Assembly: GCF_918814575.1 (NCBI RefSeq)
Contig: NZ_CAKKNS010000001.1
Coordinates: 334,182 to 398,181, forward strand
Direction: 5' to 3'
DNA length: 64,000 nt
DNA from: Periweissella fabaria
GTDB taxonomy: Bacteria; Bacillota; Bacilli; Lactobacillales; Lactobacillaceae
Positions 1 through 8,510 of the stretch are shown in pieces. The notes under the pieces were generated by a model. The model did no database searches and was not told the DNA's origin. It was given only the letters and a program-made list of their open reading frames with translations. Position 1 is the first letter of the stretch, and each line of letters opens with the position of its first letter. Position numbers and translations under genes: made by a program.

Positions 1-1637
1 TCAAAAATTACATATCCCGGTTTTGAACCATTGGGTTTCCGTAATAATTTAGCAGGGAGGTAATCAACTGGCACATTGGCTGATTCACGAGCTTTTGAGA
101 AGTAAGCAGCGAGGGTTGCACCTTCTAATAAGGTTTGCTCACTTGGATTACTATCATGAATAATGACGTGCGAACCGGCCATTTTTTGCACGTGTAACCA
201 AATATCATTGCGAGCGGCCGTTTTAAGACTTAATTTATCATTTTGTAAATTGTTCTTACCGACTTCAATCAAAGTGCCGTCTGTCGCATAGAATTTTTCC
301 GGTTGAGAAATTTGCAAGCGTGCTTTTTTATTTTTAGCTTTATTGCGAATGTAACCTTCCGTCGTTAATTCTAGGCGAATTTCATTAATGTCTTTTGGAC
401 TAGCAATTTCAATTTGCGCCATAATATTTTCAAGGTAGTTAAGCTCGTGTTGAGTTAAGGCAATTTGTTCATCAACATACGCCACGGCTTTTTTTAACTT
501 ATTGTATTTGGTGAAATACTTTTGTGCATTTTGCGAAGGCCCAATTTGATTACTTAACGTAATTTTCATTGGTTGTTCGTTATCGTAGTAGTTAGGTAAT
601 GTAATTTCCGTCATCCCACGTTCAACTTGATAGAGATAGGTCGTTAGTAATTCACCTTTAACTTTAAATTCATCCGCATGTGCAGAGGCATCTAATGTTT
701 GTTCAAGTTTTTTAAGCTTGGTCTTGTTTTTCTTAATTTCGTTACGGACGACTCGAATAACGTTACCAGCTTGTTGTTGCACACGGTCACGTTCGGCACG
801 GTCGGCGAAATAGACATCCAGCATTTCACCAAGGGTAGCAAACTCACGAACGGTTCCCGGAAGAGTTAGCCATTTAAAGGGTGCAAAAACGACTTTGTTG
901 TTGCTTGCTAAATCAATTAATTGGGGGCTTGGTGTGCCAAAATTAGCTAACCAGTTTTGAGCATGGGCCATGGCATCCCTAGGTTCATGGACAACTGTTG
1001 CTAATTCGAGTGCGGAATCAAACGCAAATCCTTGAAAATGGCCTTGAATCGCTTTTGCTAATTCTTTTTGGTCTGGAATATCTAAAATGAAATTCGCTAA
1101 ACCTTGTAAAGATTCATATGGATTAACCACGTCTTGTTTAGGTGGCGCAATATATTGGGCGCCAGGGTATAGGGAACGAACCCGATTTTGATCAGCTGAA
1201 ACGTGTTTAATTAATTCAATAATTTTGTTCGTTTTTTGATTGACCAAAAATAAATTCGAGTGACGACCCATCATTTCAAGAATCAAAACGACTTCTTCCA
1301 AATCACCAAGTTCATCGTGTGTTAAAACAGACAACTTAATAATCCGGTCGTTTTCAACTTGTTCAATTTTTTCAACTTTAGCACCTTCAAGATGCTTACG
1401 GAGCATCATTGCAAATGAAGGTGGTGTCGTTGGGTTAGCATAAGGGATATTCGTAATTTGGGCACGCGCAAATGTTGGGTGTGCTGATAATAATAAGGGG
1501 TAGTTCTTCCCATTACTGCGGATTACTAAGACTACTTCTTGGGGATATGGTTGGTGGATTTTGGCAATGCGCCCACCAACTAAGAGCCCTTGAAGTTCCG
1601 TAACCATCGCATGGGTAAATAAACCATCAAAACTCAT
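1..1637 (-). CDS. rqcH: RqcH / NFACT-family ribosome quality control protein (partial, 3' end off window)
   Basis: This is the minus-strand reading frame that runs off the left edge, so only about the last 20-30 codons are missing. RqcH-type NFACT proteins bind obstructed 50S subunits with peptidyl-tRNA and add C-terminal alanine tails; the family was formerly called fibronectin-binding protein FbpA. The protein opens MSFDGLFTHAMVTEL, then has the NFACT-N domain with the EMMGRHSN segment, a central charged coiled coil (roughly residues 270-400) and the NFACT-R domain with NDIWLHVQ and GSHVII. The start at 1637 is set by GGAGG 9 nt upstream. It is a single gene with no partner on its strand here. 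Family assignment is firm; the cellular role is taken from the family. Confidence 0.93.
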   Translation of the reverse strand, partial: MSFDGLFTHAMVTELQGLLVGGRIAKIHQPYPQEVVLVIRSNGKNYPLLLSAHPTFARAQITNIPYANPTTPPSFAMMLRKHLEGAKVEKIEQVENDRIIKLSVLTHDELGDLEEVVLILEMMGRHSNLFLVNQKTNKIIELIKHVSADQNRVRSLYPGAQYIAPPKQDVVNPYESLQGLANFILDIPDQKELAKAIQGHFQGFAFDSALELATVVHEPRDAMAHAQNWLANFGTPSPQLIDLASNNKVVFAPFKWLTLPGTVREFATLGEMLDVYFADRAERDRVQQQAGNVIRVVRNEIKKNKTKLKKLEQTLDASAHADEFKVKGELLTTYLYQVERGMTEITLPNYYDNEQPMKITLSNQIGPSQNAQKYFTKYNKLKKAVAYVDEQIALTQHELNYLENIMAQIEIASPKDINEIRLELTTEGYIRNKAKNKKARLQISQPEKFYATDGTLIEVGKNNLQNDKLSLKTAARNDIWLHVQKMAGSHVIIHDSNPSEQTLLEGATLAAYFSKARESANVPVDYLPAKLLRKPNGSKPGYVIF

Positions 1638-1802
1638 TGAGCATGTTCCTCCGTATGTAAATAATTCGATAGTTACCATTATACCGCATTTTAAAGCGAT
1701 TGGAGATAAAGTTATGTTCACGCCAAGTAGCACGCTTAGTAAACTTTAATATTTACTGAATATGTGCATGCATTTAGTTAATTAAAATTAATAAAAATAT
1801 AG

Positions 1803-1837
1803 TTGGTATACACAATAAGCTAAGTTTATGATAAACT
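1803..1837 (+). promoter_or_regulatory. Promoter with overlapping operator-like inverted repeat, upstream of the MarR gene
   Basis: A -35 TTGGTA (1803-1808) and -10 TATGAT (1827-1832) are separated by 18 nt. The -10 lies inside a perfect inverted repeat, AGTTTAT-G-ATAAACT (1823-1837). MarR proteins usually bind such palindromes over their own promoter, so autorepression is a reasonable inference. Confidence 0.5.
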
Positions 1838-1879
1838 AAGAGAAAATCAATTTAAGTTAACCGAGGTACAGGCGGCATT

Positions 1880-2299
1880 ATGAAATCTAGTTTGGATGCA
1901 TTGCGTGATAGTGAAAAAATTCAACGTAGCGCACTAATGAAAATTACCAAGCACCACAATTTAACCATTGCAGAATGGCAACTTTTATCAACGATGATGG
2001 CAGGGTTTGATACGCAAGATAAATTATCAGCGGAAACTGGATTGGATACATCGACTTTATCCCGCCAATTAAAAAGTATTTTCGCCAAAGAATTTGTCGA
2101 TAAGGTCGCAACCGGTCGTGACCGTCGCCAATTGGTATATTCAGTATTACCTAAAGGAAGCGATGCGGTATTAGCAATTAATAGCGAATATCAACAATTG
2201 GAGCGAGTTATTTTTGATAAATGGTCTAACGAAGAAATTAACATGTTGCGAATCCTGCTCAATCGTTTAGAAAAATCAATGGGGCGGGTTGCTGAATAA
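1880..2299 (+). CDS. MarR-family winged-helix transcriptional regulator
   Basis: The 139-residue length and layout match MarR dimers: an N-terminal helix, a winged HTH at about residues 45-95 with TGLDTSTLSRQLKSI as the recognition region, the wing GRDRRQLVYSV, and a long C-terminal dimerisation helix. The ligand is unknown. It lies just upstream of the DegV gene but has its own promoter, and its promoter carries a palindrome suited to autoregulation. It does not resemble AdcR/ZitR or FabT closely enough for me to name it. The upstream Shine-Dalgarno is weak (GAGGTACAGG, about 10 nt before the ATG). Confidence 0.85.
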   Translation: MKSSLDALRDSEKIQRSALMKITKHHNLTIAEWQLLSTMMAGFDTQDKLSAETGLDTSTLSRQLKSIFAKEFVDKVATGRDRRQLVYSVLPKGSDAVLAINSEYQQLERVIFDKWSNEEINMLRILLNRLEKSMGRVAE

Positions 2300-2319
2300 T
2301 TAAAATTTTATCAACTAAT

Positions 2320-2389
2320 TTGACAAGCTGTTTAAAAAAACAGTATGATAGAGCAATACTTTGATATTGAAAACTTTTGATATCGAAAA
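2320..2389 (+). promoter_or_regulatory. degV promoter plus direct repeat in the 5' leader
   Basis: A strong sigma-A promoter is visible: TTGACA (2320-2325), 18-nt spacer, TATGAT (2344-2349). Downstream, at the expected transcript start, is a tandem direct repeat, TTTGATATTGAAAA (2360-2373) and TTTGATATCGAAAA (2376-2389), matching at 13 of 14 positions with a 16-nt period. It is a candidate operator. Confidence 0.6.
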
Positions 2390-2430
2390 TAAATTATTGC
2401 TAATAGACTTAAAGAAACGAGGGTTATTGA

Positions 2431-3297
2431 ATGAAAATCGCCGTGGTTACTGATAGTACTTGTTACTTAAACGACGAAGAAGTTGCGAATAATAATATCA
2501 CTGTTATTCCAATTCCAGTGATTGTTGACGGACAAGTATACGAAGAAGGCGTAACAGTTTCAAATGCTCAATATTACGATATGTTGACGCACTCACAATC
2601 ATTTCCATCAACATCACAACCAGCAATTGGTCAATTGATCAATGTCTATGAAGGTTTGCGTGACCAAGGGTTTGATACAATTATTTCAATCCACTTGTCA
2701 TCAACAATTTCTGGGATGTACAACACGGTTGTCAATGTTGCTAGTCAAATTGAAGGGGTTAAGATCTATCCATATGATAGTCAAATCACGATGCGTTTGA
2801 TGGGGGAATTAGTCGTTGATGCTGCCCGGATGGCGGCAAATGGTGAAACACCAGCAGCTATCTTGACAGAACTTGATAAAGTGCGCAAAACAATCAAAGA
2901 ATTTTTTGTGGTTGATGATTTGCAAAACCTTGTTCGTGGTGGTCGTTTATCTAATGCAAGTGCCTTTATTGGATCAGTCTTGAAGATTAAACCTTTACTT
3001 ACGTTTGATGATAACACTCATGAAATTGTCGCGTTTGAAAAAGTTCGCTCAATGAAAAAAGCTCGTAAACGAGTTGAAGAATTGTTCGCTGAGGTTATTA
3101 CTACCGTCCCATATACGATTAAGTTAACTGTTTATCACGCTAATGCACCCGAAGTAGCCCAAGAATGGTTTGCTGAATTGAAACAAACGTATCCAACATT
3201 ATCAATTGAAATTGCTGAAATCGGTCCAGTTATCGGTACTCACCTCGGTCAAGGCGCCTTAGCACTTGGCTGGGTTCAAGATACTTCAGTAAACTAA
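2431..3297 (+). CDS. DegV-family fatty-acid-binding protein
   Basis: DegV/FakB proteins bind a long-chain fatty acid in a two-domain EDD fold and present it to the fatty-acid kinase FakA for phosphorylation. The sequence shows the family hallmarks: MKIAVVTDSTCYL at the start, the region FPSTSQPAIGQ near residue 60, IISIHLSSTISGMYNT near 88-104, the buried-fatty-acid segment DDLQNLVRGGRLS near 162, and IGPVIGTHLGQGALALGW at the C-terminus. At 288 residues it is full length. RBS ACGAGG precedes the ATG. No fakA lies next to it; DegV genes are often unlinked. The promoter with its repeat suggests separate regulation from the MarR gene upstream. Confidence 0.9.
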   Translation: MKIAVVTDSTCYLNDEEVANNNITVIPIPVIVDGQVYEEGVTVSNAQYYDMLTHSQSFPSTSQPAIGQLINVYEGLRDQGFDTIISIHLSSTISGMYNTVVNVASQIEGVKIYPYDSQITMRLMGELVVDAARMAANGETPAAILTELDKVRKTIKEFFVVDDLQNLVRGGRLSNASAFIGSVLKIKPLLTFDDNTHEIVAFEKVRSMKKARKRVEELFAEVITTVPYTIKLTVYHANAPEVAQEWFAELKQTYPTLSIEIAEIGPVIGTHLGQGALALGWVQDTSVN

Positions 3298-3401
3298 TAT
3301 AAAACCTAATTATTTTTTGATAATGGCTTAGTGATATTTAAATTATTATTTGATTGCTATTTTTTTGAATCTTCATTTATATGGTAAAATATTTATCAGA
3401 T

Positions 3402-3487
3402 GGAGATTTCATATTTACGCTAATGGAAGATTCCCGTCAACGGAATCTTCCATTTTCATTCCCATGAAATCCAATTAGGAGGACCAA
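3402..3487 (+). promoter_or_regulatory. mvaS leader with long hairpin
   Basis: A 13-bp perfect inverted repeat (3422-3434 with 3442-3454, 7-nt loop CGTCAAC) is followed by TTTTC, about 30 nt before the mvaS start. A second, outer pairing is possible between GATTTCAT (3405-3412) and ATGAAATC (3464-3471). This could be a terminator for upstream transcription, an attenuator or an mRNA-stabilising hairpin. It matches no riboswitch class I recognise. Confidence 0.5.
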
Positions 3488-4651
3488 ATGAAAATTGGTA
3501 TTGATCAAATCGCCTTTGCAACAAGCGATAAGTATCTTGATTTAACAGACTTAGCACTTGCCCGGGATACTGATCCGAACAAATTCTTAATCGGAATTGG
3601 TCAAAGTGAACAAGCAGTAATTGGTAAAACCCAAAATATTGTGACGTTAGGAGCTAGTGCCGCAGCGCAAATTATTAACGAAAGTAATCGTGATGCCATT
3701 GATATGGTACTTGTTGCTACGGAATCAGGGATTGATAATTCCAAATCAGCGGCAGTTTATATTCAAAAGTTACTTAATATTAACCGCTATGCCCGGACTT
3801 TGGAACTTAAGCAAGCATGTTACGCTGGAACCGCTGGCTTGATGTTTGCCCGTGACTTTGTGGCTAGTCATCCTGATAAGCAGGTTTTAGTGATTGCAGC
3901 GGATGTAGCCCGCTATGGTATCGATACACCTGGGGAAGTTACCCAAGGTGGTGGGGCGGTCGCAATGCTGGTTAAAGCTAATCCACAAGTTATTAGTTTA
4001 AATGACGATAGTGTTTACATGTCAGATGACGTGATGGATTTTTGGCGGCCAATTTATCGTAGTGAAGCCTTAGTTGATGGGCATTTTTCTGCTAATATCT
4101 ACCAAGATTTCTTTAAAGAACTTTGGGATCGCTACCGTGCGACAACTGGACATGCAATTAATGACTTCAAAGCGTTTGCATTCCATTTACCATTTACTAA
4201 AATGGGCCTCAAAGGATTACGTGAAATTTTGCCAGAAGCTACTGAGGAGCAGCAAGTTGCTTTATTAGCCGAATTTGAAGCAAGTCGTGTATATAACCGG
4301 CGGATTGGTAACTTATATACTGGTTCGCTCTACTTAAGTTTAATCTCTTTACTTGCTAATGGTTCCGTTCAAGCCGGTGATCGTTTAGGACTATTTAGTT
4401 ATGGTTCTGGTGCTGAAGGTGAATTTTACTCAGCTACCGTTGAAGCAGGCTTTAAACATGGGTTACAAACTGATTTTAACGCGTTATTTGCTAATCGAAC
4501 GAAGGTCAGTGTCGCCGAATATGAAGAACTCTTCGCAGCTAAGGCGCCGACTGATGGACAAAATGTCATGTTTGATTTAACCAATGATCATAGTCCATTT
4601 GTCTTTGCCGGTATCCAAGACGAAAAACATATTTACAAAATCAATCAATAG
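3488..4651 (+). CDS. mvaS: Hydroxymethylglutaryl-CoA synthase
   Basis: Condenses acetyl-CoA with acetoacetyl-CoA to HMG-CoA, the committed carbon-building step of the mevalonate route to isoprenoids used by Lactobacillales. The 387-residue protein opens MKIGIDQIAFATS and has the catalytic residues of the bacterial family: Glu79 in ATESGID, nucleophile Cys111 in KQACYAGTAG, and the catalytic His in FHLPFTKM near residue 233. The C-terminal half has YTGSLYLSL and GLFSYGSGA. RBS AGGAGG lies 5-6 nt before the ATG. It is monocistronic, between a leader hairpin and a strong terminator. No other mevalonate gene lies within the window. Confidence 0.96.
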   Translation: MKIGIDQIAFATSDKYLDLTDLALARDTDPNKFLIGIGQSEQAVIGKTQNIVTLGASAAAQIINESNRDAIDMVLVATESGIDNSKSAAVYIQKLLNINRYARTLELKQACYAGTAGLMFARDFVASHPDKQVLVIAADVARYGIDTPGEVTQGGGAVAMLVKANPQVISLNDDSVYMSDDVMDFWRPIYRSEALVDGHFSANIYQDFFKELWDRYRATTGHAINDFKAFAFHLPFTKMGLKGLREILPEATEEQQVALLAEFEASRVYNRRIGNLYTGSLYLSLISLLANGSVQAGDRLGLFSYGSGAEGEFYSATVEAGFKHGLQTDFNALFANRTKVSVAEYEELFAAKAPTDGQNVMFDLTNDHSPFVFAGIQDEKHIYKINQ

Positions 4652-4654
4652 TCA

Positions 4655-4688
4655 AAAAAACGGTTTACGCCTTAGTAAGCCGTTTTTA
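4655..4688 (+). terminator. Rho-independent terminator after mvaS
   Basis: AAAACGGTTTAC pairs with GTAAGCCGTTTT (one wobble) around a 6-nt loop, followed by a T run. Confidence 0.85.
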
Positions 4689-4836
4689 CTTGCTTTTTTA
4701 AATCAAAATTAGAAAACGTTGTTTATTTTTATAGTTGTTGATAGCATTATAGAATGATATATTAAAAGTATTGTAGTTTGATTAAAAACTAAAGCAAAAT
4801 ACGTAATTAATGTTTTACATTAAGAAAGGAGTTTTT

Positions 4837-6594
4837 ATGGATATATTCCGCAAGCTAACTTGGTTCTTCAAAGAACAAAAAGCGATGTATATTCGTGGGC
4901 TACTTGCATTGATGATGACGGCCTTTTTAAACATGATTCCGCCATTTTTAATCGGTTATACCGTCAATCAGATTGTCGCTCATAGTTTGACACCGCTAAA
5001 GCTAGCTTTAATTTTATTGGGGGTCGGTGCAGAAGCAGTAACATTATATGCTTTTCGTTACATTTGGGCCGTTCATATTTGGGGTGGTGCAACCTATCTT
5101 GAGCGCAAATTACGCCAACGACTATATATGCATTTTATGCACATGGATACGAAGTTTTATCAAAAATACCGGACCGGGGATTTAATGACGCGCGCAACTA
5201 ATGACTTAATTCAAATTCGCCAAGTTGCGGGGATGGGGATTTTGACATTAGTTGATTCGTTGACAACTGGAATGGTTACCATCATTACAATGGCTTTTGT
5301 AGTTGATTGGCGTTTAACATTAGTCGCCATTTTACCATTTCCGTTATTAGCAATCATGTCAATTAAGCTCGGCCATCGGATGCATAATGCTTTTGGTGAT
5401 CAACAACGTGCATTCTCTAAGTTAAGTGATAAGGTGCAAGAATCACTTTCAGGGATGAAAGCCATTAAGACATTAGGACAAGAAGCCCAAGACATTGAAG
5501 ATTTCAATGCTCACAATGGCGCTTTGATGAAGGCATATAAAAAGGTCGAATTTGTCTCTGCTTTATATGACCCATTAACAACAATGATCATCGTCTTGGC
5601 CTATGTGGTAACGATTGTTTATGGTGGTTGGATGGTCTTGCACCACCAAATTAACATTGGGCAATTAGTATCCTTTATTTCATATCTTTCAATGTTAATC
5701 TGGCCAATGTTTGCCATTGGACAATTATTCAACATTATTGAACGTGGGAATGCGTCTTATGACCGGGTGATGGATATTTTAAGTAACGAATCTCACATTA
5801 AAGACGCCGCTCAACCCGTAACGATTCCAGCCCAAGGGGATGTACATTTTGCCATTAAACAATTCCAATATCCTGATGATCCAGAAATTGCGTTACAAGA
5901 TATTGATGTCACTGTTGCGGCAGGACATACATTGGGAATCGTCGGTCAAGTTGGTGCTGGTAAAACATCGCTCTTAAAACTGCTCCTCCGTCAATATGAT
6001 AATTATGATGGTGTCATTACCTTAAATGGGGCTGACATTCGCCAATTCCCGCAAGACACATACTTACGAGCCATTGGTTATGTCCCACAAGAAGGCTTCT
6101 TGTTTAGTACATCTATCAAGGAAAATATTCGCTTTACGTGTCCGGATGCTAGTGATGAACAAGTCCAAGCGGCTGCTCAAAAAGCAGCTTTCCATGATGA
6201 TATTATGAAGATGCCGGCTGGTTATGAAACGGAAGTTGGTGAACATGGAATTAGTTTATCAGGTGGTCAACGGCAACGTTTGACGATTGCGCGGGCACTC
6301 CTTATTGATCCAGAAATTTTGATTCTTGATGATTCATTATCAGCCGTTGATGCGCGGACGGAAGCGGCCATTTTGGATGTTTTAAAGCGTGAACGAGCTA
6401 ACAAAACAACCATTATTGCCGCCCACCGAATGAGTTCAGTAATGAATGCGGAAAACATCATCGTCTTTGATAACGGTCAGATTAAAGAACGGGGTACGCA
6501 CAGTGAATTACTCGCTAATCACGGTTGGTATGCCATGATTTATCAGCAACAACAACATGGGATGAGTGAAACCACAGAAGGGGGTGAAGCCTAA
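4837..6594 (+). CDS. ABC exporter half-transporter, BmrC/LmrC-type (degenerate catalytic Glu)
   Basis: First half of a heterodimeric multidrug-type ABC exporter. It has an N-terminal six-helix ABC membrane domain (about residues 15-310) and a C-terminal ATPase domain with Walker A GQVGAGKTS, signature LSGGQRQR and Walker B ILILDDSLSAVD. The residue after the Walker B Asp is Asp rather than Glu, so its own ATP site is the non-hydrolysing one, as in BmrC/TM287-type subunits. I use the ATG at 4837 because AAGAAAGGAG ends 5 nt before it; an in-frame ATG at 4810 has no RBS. The stop overlaps the next start by one base, so the two halves are translationally coupled. The substrate cannot be told from sequence. 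Confidence 0.92.
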   Translation: MDIFRKLTWFFKEQKAMYIRGLLALMMTAFLNMIPPFLIGYTVNQIVAHSLTPLKLALILLGVGAEAVTLYAFRYIWAVHIWGGATYLERKLRQRLYMHFMHMDTKFYQKYRTGDLMTRATNDLIQIRQVAGMGILTLVDSLTTGMVTIITMAFVVDWRLTLVAILPFPLLAIMSIKLGHRMHNAFGDQQRAFSKLSDKVQESLSGMKAIKTLGQEAQDIEDFNAHNGALMKAYKKVEFVSALYDPLTTMIIVLAYVVTIVYGGWMVLHHQINIGQLVSFISYLSMLIWPMFAIGQLFNIIERGNASYDRVMDILSNESHIKDAAQPVTIPAQGDVHFAIKQFQYPDDPEIALQDIDVTVAAGHTLGIVGQVGAGKTSLLKLLLRQYDNYDGVITLNGADIRQFPQDTYLRAIGYVPQEGFLFSTSIKENIRFTCPDASDEQVQAAAQKAAFHDDIMKMPAGYETEVGEHGISLSGGQRQRLTIARALLIDPEILILDDSLSAVDARTEAAILDVLKRERANKTTIIAAHRMSSVMNAENIIVFDNGQIKERGTHSELLANHGWYAMIYQQQQHGMSETTEGGEA

Positions 6595-8375
6595 TGGCTA
6601 AAGAACAATCAATTTGGACAGAAAAATTAACTTTTAAAGACCAAGTTAAAGTCATTAAGGGTTTATTGCCATTTGCTAAACCCTATAAGTGGTATTTCAT
6701 TAGTGCGATTATTGCCATTGGGTTTGTCTCAGCGATTAACGTCTTATTACCACGAATTTTGCAAGAACTGATGAATCAATACTTGATCCATCTTGATACG
6801 AAGTTCCAAGTCTTAATCATTTTTGCGTCCGTTTACTTTGGTGTTTCACTATTAAAGGCGATCTTGCAATTTATCCAAGAATATCTATATGGCTTGGGTG
6901 GAGCATATGCTGAAGTAAATACGCGTGAAAAACTATATCGACACCTCCATACATTGGGGATGCGCTATTTTGACCAAAATCCCGCAGGTTCAATTTTGTC
7001 ACGGGTCACAAACGATACCCAAGCTTTATTTGAAATTTGGCGGTTGTTCATGCTTGTCTTGATGGGACTATTTGGATTATTGGCATCATATTATGCGATG
7101 TTTATTACCAATGCTAAGATTGCCTTGGCTCTATTGGTTTTCCTACCATTTTTACTTGGTGCTATCTTTTACTACCAACGTGTAAGTTCCAAAGTCTATG
7201 GTGGTATGCGTGAAAAACTTTCCCAATTAAACGCTAAAATTGCCGAATCAATTAATGGAATTAACGTCATTCAACAATTCCGGCAAGAAATGCGCATGGG
7301 GAAGGACTTTGCGGTAACCAACGACGAGTATCAAATGGCCCGTATTCGCATGATTAAAACGGAATCACTGTTACTTAATCCATTGATGAACTTATTCAAT
7401 GGGTTAGGTATCGTTATAATTTTGGGAATGTTTGGTTGGCATTCAATGGATGCCGCGGTTGCAGCCGGGACCGTGTATGCGTTTATTTCTTATTTGAATA
7501 ACTTCTTTGCACCAATGAGTGAAATCATGCAAGAATTAGCTTTATTCCAAGATGGTTCAGTAGCGGGAGTACGTGTGTTACGGATTTTGCAAAATCAAGA
7601 ACTTGCACCGGCGCAAGTGGCACAACCACATGGTCAAATCACGCAAGGTAAGATTGAATTTAAGAATGTGACATTTTCATATGATGGTGTTCATCCAATC
7701 TTGAAGAACTTATCTTTTACGGCTTTACCTGGCCAAACCATCGCCTTAGTTGGCCATACTGGTTCCGGTAAAAGTTCTACAATTAATGCTTTAATGCGGT
7801 TTTATGATTTTCAGGAAGGGCAGATTTTAATTGATGACCAAGATATTCGTGAATATCCAATTGCTGAAATTCGTAAAAAAATGGGCTTAGTTCTACAAGA
7901 ATCATTCATGTTCTACGGGGATATTAGTTCTAACATTCGCATGTTTAATCAAGCTATCACCGATGACCAAGTTAAGGCAGCTGCTGAATTTGTGCAAGCT
8001 AATCGCTTTATTGAAGAACTGCCTAAGCAATATGCCGAACCAGTTATTGAACATGGAGCAACTTTCTCAGCTGGTGAAAAGCAATTACTTAACTTTGCAC
8101 GGACAATTGTTACTAATCCTAAAATTTTAGTGCTTGATGAAGCGACTGCCAACATCGATACTGAAACTGAAGTGACAATTCAAAAAGCATTGGCAAAAAT
8201 GCGTAACAATCGGACAACGATTGCGATTGCGCACCGGTTATCAACGATTGAAGATGCTAATTTGATTTTGGTGCTTGATCAAGGTGAAGTTATTGAACGT
8301 GGAACCCACGCTGAATTATTAGCTTTAAATGGTAAGTACAAAGAAATGTATGACCTTCAAGGTAAAGAAGCATAA
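6594..8375 (+). CDS. ABC exporter half-transporter, BmrD/LmrD-type (catalytically competent partner)
   Basis: Second half of the heterodimer. It has a six-helix membrane domain (about residues 25-330), Walker A GHTGSGKSS, a degenerate signature FSAGEKQ in place of LSGGQ, and Walker B ILVLDEATANID with the catalytic Glu present. This asymmetry is the exact complement of the upstream subunit: the composite site made from this Walker B and the partner's LSGGQ is the active one. The pair resembles B. subtilis BmrCD (YheI/YheH) and lactococcal LmrCD, which export hydrophobic drugs and bile acids. The start overlaps the upstream stop (TAATG). Confidence 0.93.
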   Translation: MAKEQSIWTEKLTFKDQVKVIKGLLPFAKPYKWYFISAIIAIGFVSAINVLLPRILQELMNQYLIHLDTKFQVLIIFASVYFGVSLLKAILQFIQEYLYGLGGAYAEVNTREKLYRHLHTLGMRYFDQNPAGSILSRVTNDTQALFEIWRLFMLVLMGLFGLLASYYAMFITNAKIALALLVFLPFLLGAIFYYQRVSSKVYGGMREKLSQLNAKIAESINGINVIQQFRQEMRMGKDFAVTNDEYQMARIRMIKTESLLLNPLMNLFNGLGIVIILGMFGWHSMDAAVAAGTVYAFISYLNNFFAPMSEIMQELALFQDGSVAGVRVLRILQNQELAPAQVAQPHGQITQGKIEFKNVTFSYDGVHPILKNLSFTALPGQTIALVGHTGSGKSSTINALMRFYDFQEGQILIDDQDIREYPIAEIRKKMGLVLQESFMFYGDISSNIRMFNQAITDDQVKAAAEFVQANRFIEELPKQYAEPVIEHGATFSAGEKQLLNFARTIVTNPKILVLDEATANIDTETEVTIQKALAKMRNNRTTIAIAHRLSTIEDANLILVLDQGEVIERGTHAELLALNGKYKEMYDLQGKEA

Positions 8376-8378
8376 ATT

Positions 8379-8411
8379 AAAAACGACAGAAAATTTTCTG
8401 TCGTTTTTTTA
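8379..8411 (+). terminator. Terminator after ABC exporter pair
   Basis: AAAACGACAGAAAA pairs perfectly with TTTTCTGTCGTTTT, followed by a T run. Confidence 0.9.
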
Positions 8412-8421
8412 TTGGCCACCT

Positions 8422-8447
8422 TAAATTTAATAAAAAATAACCGATAG
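8422..8447 (+). promoter_or_regulatory. Candidate sigma-28 (SigD/FliA-type) promoter of fliD
   Basis: TAAA (8422-8425), a 14-nt spacer, then ACCGATAG (8440-8447). The flagellar sigma-28 consensus is TAAA-N15-GCCGATAT/A, so the -10 matches at six core positions (CCGATA) with a spacer one base short. No good sigma-A promoter stands between this site and the ATG 64 nt downstream. Confidence 0.5.
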
Positions 8448-8510
8448 CTTTTATTAAGGAATTAGTACATAGACAAGCCAGATTAAAAAATAAAGAAACG
8501 AGGTAGCAAG

